DNA from: Bacteroides finegoldii DSM 17565
Lineage (GTDB): Bacteria; Bacteroidota; Bacteroidia; Bacteroidales; Bacteroidaceae
Length of the DNA stretch: 64,000 nucleotides
NCBI RefSeq assembly: GCF_000156195.1
Contig: NZ_GG688329.1
Location: forward strand, 57,487 to 121,486
Direction: 5' to 3'
The stretch's first letter is position 1. Every line of letters starts with the position of its first letter. The position numbers and the translations under genes are program-made. Below, one piece after another: positions 35,192 through 43,622 of the stretch. The notes under the pieces are model-generated. The model did no database searches. It was not told the DNA's origin and saw nothing but the letters and a program-made list of their open reading frames with translations.

Positions 35192-35226
35192 GCAGCTATA
35201 TCGTAAAATACATACGGTATAGCTGC
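35192..35226 (+). other. Strong hairpin upstream of the pyrophosphatase gene
   Basis: GCAGCTATATCGTA pairs with TACGGTATAGCTGC across a 7-base loop with a single G-T pair, followed by AACTTTTTC. It could end a short upstream transcript or be a leader element of the pyrophosphatase message. Confidence 0.6.
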
Positions 35227-35343
35227 AACTTTTTCATGGACACTGCTATTCATCCCTTTTTGATTTTCTTTCTTTTTTACTTGCTTTTTTCGATTGATTT
35301 CCATATTTTTAGCGGTTGTAAACCCTTTAATAATTTTGGATCT

Positions 35344-37548
35344 ATGGATGACATTCTTTTCTGGCTGGTTCCGGTCGCTTCCGTGTTGGCCCTCTGTTTT
35401 GCCTATTACTTTCATAAGCAAATGATGAAAGAGAGTGAGGGTACACCTCAAATGATAAAGATAGCTGCCGCTGTGCGCAAGGGAGCTATGTCTTATTTGA
35501 AACAACAGTACAAAATAGTAGGTTGCGTATTCTTGGGATTGGTGATTTTGTTTTCGATTATGGCATACGGCTTCCACGTACAAAACGCATGGGTTCCCAT
35601 TGCCTTCCTGACAGGTGGTTTCTTCTCCGGTCTTTCCGGTTTTCTTGGAATGAAAACGGCTACTTACGCTTCGGCACGTACCGCTAATGCAGCTCGCAAT
35701 TCACTGAATGCGGGGTTAAGAATCGCTTTCCGGAGCGGTGCGGTGATGGGGCTCGTAGTTGTCGGTCTAGGTTTACTTGATATTTCCTTTTGGTATCTGT
35801 TGCTGAATGCGGTGATTCCTGCTGATGCACTGACACCTACTCATAAACTCTGTGTGATTACCACTACCATGCTTACTTTTGGGATGGGAGCTTCGACGCA
35901 GGCGCTTTTTGCCCGTGTGGGCGGAGGTATCTATACGAAGGCTGCCGATGTCGGGGCTGACCTGGTAGGTAAGGTAGAAGCCGGAATCCCGGAAGATGAT
36001 CCTCGCAATCCGGCTACTATTGCCGATAATGTCGGTGACAATGTCGGTGATGTGGCAGGTATGGGAGCTGATTTATACGAATCCTATTGCGGCTCTATTC
36101 TGGCAACGGCTGCGCTGGGTGCTGCCGCCTTTATCCATTCGGCGGATACGGCAATGCAGTTTAAGGCAGTGATTGCGCCTATGCTGATTGCAGCTGTCGG
36201 AATCATTCTTTCTATTATAGGTATATTCGCTGTCCGTACTAAAGAGAATGCGACGATGAAAGATTTGCTTGGCTCATTGGCATTTGGGACAAATCTTAGT
36301 TCGGTACTTATTGTTGTTGCCACTTTTTTGATACTATGGCTTTTGCAGTTGGATAATTGGATTTTGATTTCTTGTGCCGTAGTAGTCGGCCTGCTGGTCG
36401 GCATTGTCATCGGACGTTCTACGGAATATTACACCTCCCAATCCTATCGTCCTACACAAAAGTTGAGCGAGAGCGGTAAGACGGGACCTGCGACTGTCAT
36501 TATTTCCGGTATAGGGTTGGGTATGCTTTCTACAGCAATTCCCGTAATTGCTGTGGTGGTTGGTATCATTGCTTCTTATCTGCTGGCTTCCGGTGGTGAT
36601 TTCACTAATGTCGGAATGGGATTGTACGGAATCGGCATTGCGGCTGTCGGCATGCTTTCTACGTTGGGCATTACGTTGGCGACCGATGCTTACGGTCCGA
36701 TTGCGGATAATGCAGGTGGTAATGCCGAGATGTCCGGGCTAGGCGCTGAGGTCCGTAAGCGTACTGATGCGCTCGACTCGTTGGGAAATACGACTGCGGC
36801 TACCGGTAAAGGTTTTGCGATAGGTTCTGCGGCACTGACCGGCTTGGCTTTGCTGGCTTCTTATATTGAAGAAATACGAATCGGCTTGACACGTCTTGGA
36901 AGCGTGGAGCTTACTTTCCCGGATGGTGGAACTGTCAGTGTGGCAAATGCCACATTTGTAGATTTCATGAATTATTATGAAGTAAACCTGATGAACCCGA
37001 AAGTCCTTTCAGGTATGTTCCTTGGCTCGATGATGGCTTTCCTGTTCTGTGGACTGACAATGAACGCTGTTGGGCGTGCGGCGGGACACATGGTAGATGA
37101 GGTGCGTCGGCAGTTCCGTGAGATTAAAGGTATTCTGACAGGAGAGGCGGAGCCGGATTACGAACGTTGTGTTGCCATCTCTACGAAAGGCGCTCAACGG
37201 GAAATGGTTGTTCCCTCCTTGATTGCCATTATCGCTCCTATCTTTACCGGGCTCATCTTTGGCGTTCCCGGTGTGCTTGGGTTGTTGATTGGCGGTTTAA
37301 GTAGTGGCTTTGTATTGGCTATTTTTATGGCTAATGCCGGAGGAGCATGGGATAACGCAAAGAAATATGTGGAAGAAGGTAACTTCGGTGGAAAGGGAAG
37401 TGAGGTTCACAAGGCGACGGTAGTGGGTGACACGGTGGGTGACCCCTTTAAGGATACGTCCGGTCCGAGCTTGAATATTTTGATAAAGCTTATGAGTATG
37501 GTAGCTATTGTGATGGCAGGGCTTACTGTTGCTTGGAGCTTATTTTAA
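35344..37548 (+). CDS. hppA: Membrane-bound ion-pumping pyrophosphatase, K+-dependent type
   Basis: A 734-residue protein with about 15-16 membrane segments that couples PPi hydrolysis to H+ or Na+ export across the inner membrane. The PPi/Mg site is ADVGADLVGKVEAG with EDDPRNPATIADNVGDNVGD, and a C-terminal counterpart TVVGDTVGDPFKDTSGP. The segment GNTTAATGKG (481-490) carries the alanine pair at 485-486 that marks K+-dependent enzymes; K+-independent pumps have lysine there. Start MDDILFWLVPVAS fits the first membrane segment. Confidence 0.93.
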   Translation: MDDILFWLVPVASVLALCFAYYFHKQMMKESEGTPQMIKIAAAVRKGAMSYLKQQYKIVGCVFLGLVILFSIMAYGFHVQNAWVPIAFLTGGFFSGLSGFLGMKTATYASARTANAARNSLNAGLRIAFRSGAVMGLVVVGLGLLDISFWYLLLNAVIPADALTPTHKLCVITTTMLTFGMGASTQALFARVGGGIYTKAADVGADLVGKVEAGIPEDDPRNPATIADNVGDNVGDVAGMGADLYESYCGSILATAALGAAAFIHSADTAMQFKAVIAPMLIAAVGIILSIIGIFAVRTKENATMKDLLGSLAFGTNLSSVLIVVATFLILWLLQLDNWILISCAVVVGLLVGIVIGRSTEYYTSQSYRPTQKLSESGKTGPATVIISGIGLGMLSTAIPVIAVVVGIIASYLLASGGDFTNVGMGLYGIGIAAVGMLSTLGITLATDAYGPIADNAGGNAEMSGLGAEVRKRTDALDSLGNTTAATGKGFAIGSAALTGLALLASYIEEIRIGLTRLGSVELTFPDGGTVSVANATFVDFMNYYEVNLMNPKVLSGMFLGSMMAFLFCGLTMNAVGRAAGHMVDEVRRQFREIKGILTGEAEPDYERCVAISTKGAQREMVVPSLIAIIAPIFTGLIFGVPGVLGLLIGGLSSGFVLAIFMANAGGAWDNAKKYVEEGNFGGKGSEVHKATVVGDTVGDPFKDTSGPSLNILIKLMSMVAIVMAGLTVAWSLF

Positions 37549-37567
37549 AAAGTGAGAAATAAGGAAG

Positions 37568-37598
37568 AAAAAGGAGGCGAAATACGGTCTCCTTTTTT
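37568..37598 (+). terminator. Rho-independent terminator after the pyrophosphatase gene
   Basis: AAAAAGGAG (37568-37576), a 12-base loop, CTCC followed by TTTTTT (37589-37598). Confidence 0.75.
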
Positions 37599-37606
37599 AT
37601 TTCGTT

Positions 37607-37614
37607 TAATTTTG
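37607..37614 (+). promoter_or_regulatory. -7 box of rnhB
   Basis: TAATTTTG, a TAnnTTTG match, 22 bases before the ATG at 37637. No clear -33 box is seen 19-21 bases upstream. Confidence 0.45.
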
Positions 37615-37636
37615 CAGCTAAATAAAAACGATAAAG

Positions 37637-38239
37637 ATGTTATTACCTTATTTAAATGAGAATCTGATTGAAGCAGGATGCGATGAGGCCGGTCGTGGCT
37701 GCCTGGCAGGAGCGGTATATGCTGCTGCGGTTATTCTTCCGGGAGATTTTAAGAATGAGTTGTTGAATGATTCCAAACAACTGACGGAAAAACAGCGTTA
37801 TGCATTGCGTGAGGTCATACAACGGGAAGCGGTGGCTTGGGCGGTTGGTGTTGTCTCACCGGAAGAAATTGATGAGCTAAATATTTTGCGCGCTTCTTTC
37901 CTGGCCATGCATCGTGCCGTTGATCAATTGGCTATTCGTCCCCAACATTTGCTGATCGATGGAAACCGTTTTAATAAATATCCCGGCATTCCTCATACAA
38001 CGATTGTGAAAGGGGATGGAAAGTATCTTTCAATAGCGGCCGCATCTATATTGGCAAAGACATACAGAGATGATTATATGAATCGTCTTCATGAGGAGTT
38101 CCCTTATTATGATTGGGATCACAATAAAGGCTACCCGACTAAAAAGCACCGCGCGGCTATTGCCGAACGGGGAACGACTCCTTACCATCGAATGACCTTC
38201 AATTTGTTGGGAGATGGACAACTGACTTTAGGTTTTTAA
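37637..38239 (+). CDS. rnhB: Ribonuclease HII
   Basis: A 200-residue type 2 RNase H that cuts at ribonucleotides embedded in DNA and at RNA/DNA hybrids. The catalytic start is GCDEAGRGCLAG (D16, E17), then NDSKQLTEKQR, LLIDGNRF and VKGDGKYLSIAAASILAKTYRD with the remaining acidic residues. The tail YPTKKHRAAIAERGTTPYHRMTF is typical. It is flanked by a terminator and its own -7 box, so it is probably monocistronic. Confidence 0.95.
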   Translation: MLLPYLNENLIEAGCDEAGRGCLAGAVYAAAVILPGDFKNELLNDSKQLTEKQRYALREVIQREAVAWAVGVVSPEEIDELNILRASFLAMHRAVDQLAIRPQHLLIDGNRFNKYPGIPHTTIVKGDGKYLSIAAASILAKTYRDDYMNRLHEEFPYYDWDHNKGYPTKKHRAAIAERGTTPYHRMTFNLLGDGQLTLGF

Positions 38240-38357
38240 ATCAGTTTGGGCTTCTTCTATTCTCATCCGTTCTACATTTTTTTGCAGAATAGACACGTTT
38301 TTGTTATGTATAACCGCAAAAATGTTCTATTTAGGCTAAAAAGCTGTTGATTAGTGC

Positions 38358-38388
38358 TTTTATTTGTTATTGAAATACTATATATTTG
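38358..38388 (+). promoter_or_regulatory. Probable promoter of the DUF5723 gene
   Basis: TTTT (38358-38361), 19 bases, TATATTTG (38381-38388). The start near 38395 precedes the chosen ATG at 38422 and argues against the upstream start at 38386. Confidence 0.55.
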
Positions 38389-38421
38389 CAAACAATAACA
38401 AGGATTAAAAAGTATAAAATC

Positions 38422-39966
38422 ATGGCAACGAACAAGCTACTTTCTTTTATGAAGCTCATTGGGATGACCTTCATTATGACAATTATTACTCTTCCTGCGA
38501 ATGCGCAGTTCTTACGTACTTCTTATTTTATGGAAGGTACACACTATCGTCAGCAATTGAATCCCGCTTTGACACCGACGAAAGGATTTATTAATCTTCC
38601 GGTGATAGGTGCCGTCAATGCAACGGTTGGTTCTACTTCATTAGGTTATCAGGATATTATTGATATTATAGACGACGGTGGTGATTTTTATACCAAACCA
38701 GATTTCATGAACCGTTTGAAAGATAATAATACGCTGAATGTGAATTTCAGTACTGAAATCCTTTCTGCTGGATGGTATAAAGGAAAGAACTTCTGGTCAT
38801 TCAATATTGGTCTTCGTACAGATATTGGTGCTAATTTGACCAAATCAATGTTTACGTTCCTAAATCAGATGGAGACAATAGAAGACAATTGGAGAAATAG
38901 CAACTATGATATTAGTGGTCAGCAATTGAATATCAATGCTTATACAGAAATAGGTTTAGGACTTTCCCGCCAGATTAATAGTCGTTTGACTGTTGGTGCT
39001 AGAGTAAAGGCTTTATTAGGTATTGGTAATATGGAATTGAAGCTTAATAGAATAGCAATGAGTGCTAATCTACCTACTGACCAACAAATAAATGAATGGT
39101 CTAATGATAGCTATTGGAGTGGCTCTTTGGGGGAGATTGAAACAAAAGCTAAAGACTTGAAAGCAAAGTTTGATAACTATCATGCAAACCTCACTGTTGG
39201 TGCCGAGCTTAAGAGTTCTTTCAAAGGTTTAGAATTAAAAGAAGAAGAGGGTAAAGATTATGTAACTGATTTTGACTTTGATAGTGGAAATTTAGGTATA
39301 GCTGGTTATGGTTTTGGCATTGATTTAGGTGCGTCTTATAAAATTCTGGATAATTTGACTGTATCTGCTTCTATTCTCGATTTAGGTTTTATTTCTTGGT
39401 CTAAATCAAGTACAAAGATTGCATCTGCTAATCCGGATCCAATCAATATTAAAGGAAGTACTTATGCAGATATGATTAATATAACTGACCCACAAAATAG
39501 TGTTAAGGGTGCATTGAATCAGCTACAGAATGATACTGAAAATTATATGGATCTTGTGACGCAAGGTGATGTGCTTAACTATGATATGTTGCAGCTCGAA
39601 GTAGGTGAAGCTAAAGAATCTCGGAAATCTCGTCTTGCTTCTACTTTAGTATTAGGTGCAGAATACGGTTTCTTCAATAATAAATTGGCTGTTGGTGTAT
39701 TGTCAACAACTCGTTTTGTACAACCAGATGCCCTTACTGAATTGACATTGTCAGCAAACTATCGTCCGAAGAGTTGGTTTAACGTAGCGCTTAGTTATTC
39801 GGCTATTCAGTCAGCAGGTAAGTCTTTCGGACTTGGTTTGAAATTGGGACCGATCTTTCTTGGAACTGACTATATGTTCTTAGGAAAGAACTCAAACTCA
39901 GTTAATGGATTTATCGGAGTTTCTATTCCATTGAATAAAAGAAAAGCTTGCTGTAAACAAGGATAA
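38422..39966 (+). CDS. DUF5723 family outer-membrane protein
   Basis: A 514-residue protein with a signal peptide (MATNKLLSFMKLIGM...TLPANA, cut before QFLRTSYF). The mature part begins YFMEGTHYRQQLNPALTPTKGF and is rich in alternating polar and aromatic beta-strand sequence such as YGFGIDLGASYKILDNLTVSASILDLGF, consistent with a beta-barrel of the OmpA/FadL-like kind. It ends with short strands and a KRKACCKQG tail, where two cysteines are unusual. Codon use is more A+T-rich than its neighbours. Function unknown. Confidence 0.8.
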   Translation: MATNKLLSFMKLIGMTFIMTIITLPANAQFLRTSYFMEGTHYRQQLNPALTPTKGFINLPVIGAVNATVGSTSLGYQDIIDIIDDGGDFYTKPDFMNRLKDNNTLNVNFSTEILSAGWYKGKNFWSFNIGLRTDIGANLTKSMFTFLNQMETIEDNWRNSNYDISGQQLNINAYTEIGLGLSRQINSRLTVGARVKALLGIGNMELKLNRIAMSANLPTDQQINEWSNDSYWSGSLGEIETKAKDLKAKFDNYHANLTVGAELKSSFKGLELKEEEGKDYVTDFDFDSGNLGIAGYGFGIDLGASYKILDNLTVSASILDLGFISWSKSSTKIASANPDPINIKGSTYADMINITDPQNSVKGALNQLQNDTENYMDLVTQGDVLNYDMLQLEVGEAKESRKSRLASTLVLGAEYGFFNNKLAVGVLSTTRFVQPDALTELTLSANYRPKSWFNVALSYSAIQSAGKSFGLGLKLGPIFLGTDYMFLGKNSNSVNGFIGVSIPLNKRKACCKQG

Positions 39967-40029
39967 AAAATAATTTCTCTCTCTATTCTCTTTTTATTAA
40001 TTTCTCTAGAAGAAAAAACGTATAATGTG

Positions 40030-40072
40030 CAGCTTGTCGCTTATGGTTTATATAAGATGACAAGCTGTTTTT
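40030..40072 (+). terminator. Rho-independent terminator after the DUF5723 gene
   Basis: CAGCTTGTC (about 40030-40038), a 20-base loop, GACAAGCTG (40059-40067), then TTTTT. Confidence 0.8.
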
Positions 40073-40139
40073 ATTTTGCAGGTTTGGACGACCTCAATTA
40101 TGTGGAGTAGTATTCCATACAAGAGGTTCTGAGTTGAAT

Positions 40140-41069
40140 TTAGAACCATTTGATTTTCCGGAATATCACGAACGCCAATGTTGACAATCCGATGGAGAAG
40201 AGCACAATCAACGAGAAAGCGAAAGGTACTTCTTCTAGGTGGATATCCACATTCATACCATAGAAGCTGGCAATCAATGTCGGGAGCATTAATACAATGG
40301 ATAAACTGGTCATGCGTTTCATGATTGTATTCACATTGTTCGAGATGATGGAAGCGAAAGCGTCCATTGTGCCTGTAAGGATATCACTGTAAATATTGAC
40401 GGTATTGAGTGCCTGTTTCAATTCAATAATAACATCCTCTACCAATTCCTTGTCCAGGTAATCCGTGTCTTGGAAAATCGTTTTCAGTTTGCCGATCATC
40501 ACTTCATTGCCCCGTATGGAAGTATTGAAATAAACCAGTGTTTTCTGCAATCGCATCAGGCGAAGCAGGTCCTCATTACGGATACTGCGTTCCAATTCCT
40601 TTTCCGCAGCACTGATGTCCAGATTTATCTGTTTCAGATATTTCAGAAACCATACGGCAGAAGAATAGATAAGCCGTAAAATCAAATCCAACTTATTGCG
40701 GACAATGATACCTTTCCGACGGGTATGCTCGATAAAGTCCGGCAGCAAATCAGTGTTGTAATAACAGACGGATATGATGATTTCATTATTGGTGATAATG
40801 CCGATGGGGACAGTGCCGAAAGGCAGATTCTCGTTTTGCTTGTTCTGCACCGGGATGCGCAGAATGGTGAGCAACCAATTCCCCTCCGTGTCTGTACGCG
40901 GACGTTCGTCGGTATCGGCAATATCATCAAGAAATGATTCGGGAACATTTAGTGTTTTAGTCAGAAATTCAAAGTCATCATTGTTCGGGCATACTACGTT
41001 GACCCAGCTATTGGGCAGCCATTGTGCTTTTTCCACAAAGCCAGCCTCACAATAAAGATACGTTCTCAT
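40140..41069 (-). CDS. corA: CorA-family magnesium/divalent cation transporter
   Basis: A 309-residue channel-like transporter. The N-terminal cytosolic alpha/beta domain is followed by a long helix (about 160-245) and two C-terminal membrane segments; the selectivity motif YGMNVDI lies at the end of the first (SLSIVLMLPTLIASFYGMN). A short K-rich tail (IFRKIKWF) follows the second. It is divergent from gpmI and converges with the DUF5723 gene. Substrate could be Mg2+, Co2+ or Ni2+; the GMN motif favours Mg2+. Confidence 0.92.
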   Translation of the reverse strand: MRTYLYCEAGFVEKAQWLPNSWVNVVCPNNDDFEFLTKTLNVPESFLDDIADTDERPRTDTEGNWLLTILRIPVQNKQNENLPFGTVPIGIITNNEIIISVCYYNTDLLPDFIEHTRRKGIIVRNKLDLILRLIYSSAVWFLKYLKQINLDISAAEKELERSIRNEDLLRLMRLQKTLVYFNTSIRGNEVMIGKLKTIFQDTDYLDKELVEDVIIELKQALNTVNIYSDILTGTMDAFASIISNNVNTIMKRMTSLSIVLMLPTLIASFYGMNVDIHLEEVPFAFSLIVLFSIGLSTLAFVIFRKIKWF

Positions 41070-41208
41070 CTTAATTGTCTCCTTTCGTTGTTTAGTACGA
41101 GCAGAGACATCGGATATTAATGACTCTGTTCGCTTTAATTAATACTAGTTGTGCACGTTCGCGGGTTTGAATCGTCCATATTTCTATGATTTTAATTTAA
41201 AAGCGTTG

Positions 41209-41216
41209 CAAAGGTA
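41209..41216 (-). promoter_or_regulatory. -7 box for corA
   Basis: TACCTTTG on the minus strand, matching TAnnTTTG. It would give a leader of about 130 bases. No good TTTG lies at the right distance, so support is partial. Confidence 0.45.
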
Positions 41217-41292
41217 AATAAAATAGTTGGATTGCCCGTTGATAATCAACTGGCTTAACATAGATTAAGCGTCATCGTAACCATCTTTTTTG

Positions 41293-41300
41293 TACCTTTG
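41293..41300 (+). promoter_or_regulatory. -7 box for gpmI
   Basis: TACCTTTG, 40 bases before the ATG at 41341. The -33 region does not match TTTG. Confidence 0.5.
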
Positions 41301-41340
41301 CGCCCGAAAATCAGAGTGATAATTTAAATATTGAAATATT

Positions 41341-42855
41341 ATGAGTAAGAAAGCCCTTTTAATGATCCTCGACGGTTGGGGACTAGGTGACCAAAAGAAA
41401 GACGACGTAATCTTCAACACTCCCACTCCTTATTGGGATTATCTGATGAACACTTATCCTCACTCTCAGCTCCAGGCAAGCGGTGAAAATGTAGGTTTGC
41501 CCGACGGACAGATGGGTAACTCAGAGGTAGGACACTTGAATATCGGTGCAGGACGCGTAGTTTATCAGGACTTGGTGAAAATCAACCGTGCGTGCGCTGA
41601 CAATAGTATTCTGAAAAATCCGGAAATCATTTCGGCTTTCTCTTATGCAAAGGAAAACGGAAAGAATGTGCATTTCATGGGACTGACTTCCAACGGTGGC
41701 GTACATAGCTCACTGGTTCATCTTTTCAAGCTTTGCGATATCGCTAAGGAATATAATATCGACAATACATTCATCCATTGCTTCATGGACGGTCGTGATA
41801 CGGACCCGAAGAGCGGTAAGGGATTTATTGAGGAACTGTCTGCTCATTGTGAGAAATCGGCAGGAAAGATCGCTTCCATCATCGGCCGTTATTACGCAAT
41901 GGACCGTGACAAACGTTGGGAACGTGTAAAAGAAGCATACGATCTGTTGGTGAACGGTGAAGGAAAGAAGGCAACCGATATGGTTCAGGCAATGCAGGAA
42001 TCTTACGATGAAGGTGTGACGGACGAATTTATCAAGCCGATTGTAAATGCCAATGTCGACGGAACAATCAAAGAAGGTGACGTGGTAATCTTCTTCAACT
42101 ATCGTAACGACCGTGCCAAAGAGCTGACCGTTGTGTTGACTCAGCAGGATATGCCGGAAGCAGGCATGCACACCATTCCGGGATTGCAATATTACTGTAT
42201 GACTCCGTATGACGCTTCTTTCAAAGGTGTACATATCCTGTTCGACAAAGAAAATGTGGCTAACACTTTGGGTGAGTATCTTTCTGCTAAGGGTATGAGC
42301 CAGCTTCATATCGCTGAGACGGAAAAGTATGCTCACGTGACGTTCTTCTTCAACGGTGGACGTGAAACTCCGTTTGACAAGGAAGACCGTATCCTCGTTC
42401 CGTCTCCGAAAGTAGCTACTTACGACTTGAAACCGGAAATGAGCGCTTACGAAGTAAAAGATAAACTGGTGGCTGCTATCAACGAAAACAAATATGATTT
42501 CATCGTAGTGAACTTCGCCAACGGTGATATGGTAGGCCATACGGGTATTTACGAAGCTATCGAGAAAGCTGTTGTTGCTGTAGACGCTTGTGTGAAAGAT
42601 GTGATCGAAGCTGCTAAAGCACAGGATTACGAAGCAATCATCATTGCCGATCATGGTAATGCTGACCACGCTTTGAATGAGGACGGTACTCCAAACACGG
42701 CTCACTCTCTGAATCCCGTTCCTTGTGTTTACGTGACAGAGAATAAGGCTGCGAAAGTAGAGAACGGCCGTCTGGCTGATGTCGCTCCGACTATCCTGAA
42801 GATTATGGGATTGGAAGTTCCGGCTGAGATGGACGGTAGCGTGTTGATTAAGTAA
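41341..42855 (+). CDS. gpmI: 2,3-bisphosphoglycerate-independent phosphoglycerate mutase
   Basis: A 504-residue Mn2+-dependent enzyme of the alkaline-phosphatase superfamily that interconverts 3- and 2-phosphoglycerate in glycolysis. The first metal site is ALLMILDGWG, the phosphoserine nucleophile is in MGNSEVGHLNIGAG (S61), and later metal sites are FANGDMVGHTG and IIADHGNADH. The substrate loop shows HCFMDGRDT. Length is typical. A terminator follows, but the next gene starts only 68 bases on. Confidence 0.96.
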   Translation: MSKKALLMILDGWGLGDQKKDDVIFNTPTPYWDYLMNTYPHSQLQASGENVGLPDGQMGNSEVGHLNIGAGRVVYQDLVKINRACADNSILKNPEIISAFSYAKENGKNVHFMGLTSNGGVHSSLVHLFKLCDIAKEYNIDNTFIHCFMDGRDTDPKSGKGFIEELSAHCEKSAGKIASIIGRYYAMDRDKRWERVKEAYDLLVNGEGKKATDMVQAMQESYDEGVTDEFIKPIVNANVDGTIKEGDVVIFFNYRNDRAKELTVVLTQQDMPEAGMHTIPGLQYYCMTPYDASFKGVHILFDKENVANTLGEYLSAKGMSQLHIAETEKYAHVTFFFNGGRETPFDKEDRILVPSPKVATYDLKPEMSAYEVKDKLVAAINENKYDFIVVNFANGDMVGHTGIYEAIEKAVVAVDACVKDVIEAAKAQDYEAIIIADHGNADHALNEDGTPNTAHSLNPVPCVYVTENKAAKVENGRLADVAPTILKIMGLEVPAEMDGSVLIK

Positions 42856-42877
42856 TTTAGATTTTTATAATTGGGAG

Positions 42878-42902
42878 GGCGGGGTAGAACTCCGCCTTTT
42901 TT
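42878..42902 (+). terminator. Rho-independent terminator after gpmI
   Basis: GGCGGGGT (42878-42885), a 3-base loop, ACTCCGCC (42889-42896), then TTTTTT. Confidence 0.82.
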
Positions 42903-42922
42903 GTCTGATATAAATATTGCAA

Positions 42923-43504
42923 ATGATACAGATTGATGATGTAGTTGTATCGCTGGATGTGCTTCGGGAAAAGTTCCTTTGTAATCTGGACGCTTGTAAA
43001 GGTGAATGTTGCATTGAGGGAGATGCAGGGGCACCTGTAGAGTTGGAGGAAGTGGAGAAACTGGAAGAAGTGTTGCCGGTTATTTGGGATGAGCTGGCAC
43101 CCGAAGCCCGTGCGATAATCGAAAAGCAAGGAGTGGTATATACGGATGAGGAAGGAGATCTGGTGACCTCTATTGTTAATAATAAAGACTGTGTCTTTAC
43201 TTGTTATGATGAGAAGGGATGTTGCTACTGCGCTATTGAAAAAGCCTATCGTGAAGGAAAAACAGATTTCTATAAACCGGTATCCTGCCATCTTTATCCT
43301 ATCCGTATCGGAGATTACGGACCTTACAAGGCTGTCAATTATCATCGTTGGGATGTATGCAAGGCGGCAGTGTTGCTAGGTAAAAAGGAAAACCTCCCGG
43401 TTTATCGGTTCCTGAAAGAGCCTTTGATCCGTAAGTTCGGGGAGGAATGGTATAAAGAACTGGAAATAGCGGTTGAGGAACTGAAAAAACAACATCTTCT
43501 CTGA
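42923..43504 (+). CDS. DUF3109 family cysteine-rich protein
   Basis: A 193-residue protein from ATG 42923 (a TTG at 42917 would add two residues). It has clustered cysteines: CNLDACKGECC near the N-terminus, then CVFTCYDEKGCCYCAI and SCHLYPIRI, with a last Cys in DVCKAA. The pattern is typical of DUF3109/YkgJ-like proteins, which may bind zinc or an Fe-S cluster. It is a common short gene in Bacteroidota. Function unknown. Confidence 0.85.
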   Translation: MIQIDDVVVSLDVLREKFLCNLDACKGECCIEGDAGAPVELEEVEKLEEVLPVIWDELAPEARAIIEKQGVVYTDEEGDLVTSIVNNKDCVFTCYDEKGCCYCAIEKAYREGKTDFYKPVSCHLYPIRIGDYGPYKAVNYHRWDVCKAAVLLGKKENLPVYRFLKEPLIRKFGEEWYKELEIAVEELKKQHLL

Positions 43505-43538
43505 TTCTCGGTTCCACGGGATAGTAAGATGAAAAGAA

Positions 43539-43575
43539 AAACGCCTGCTGTGAGATTACTCTCCGGCAGGCGTTT
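43539..43575. terminator. Bidirectional terminator between converging genes
   Basis: AAACGCCTGC (43539-43548) pairs perfectly with GCAGGCGTTT (43566-43575). An A-rich run precedes and a T-rich run follows, so it can stop transcripts from both the DUF3109 side and gyrB. Confidence 0.85.
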
Positions 43576-43622
43576 CCTCGTTGTAAGATGTGAGGTTGGT
43601 TTATAAAAACGTAATATGACAA

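Larger units (their letters stand above)
34998..35343. other. Gap between sufS and the membrane pyrophosphatase gene
   Basis: Contains the suf terminator (35027-35060) and a strong hairpin (35192-35226). An open frame in phase with the pyrophosphatase gene runs through from 35107, but it reads the hairpin and has no pyrophosphatase-like sequence before residue 80, so it is not taken as coding. A TAATTTTG box at 35331-35338 is too close to the ATG to be its promoter. Confidence 0.6.

Noticed and set aside
35331..35338. TAATTTTG as a promoter for the pyrophosphatase gene
   Set aside because: The implied transcription start would fall at or after the ATG at 35344.
35107..35343. Longer N-terminus for the pyrophosphatase
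   Set aside because: The added 79 residues do not resemble the family and the frame crosses a strong hairpin; MDDILFWLVP at 35344 matches the usual start.
41710..42705. 331-residue open frame antisense to gpmI
   Set aside because: Shadow of a strongly conserved gene; no start signals or family motifs.
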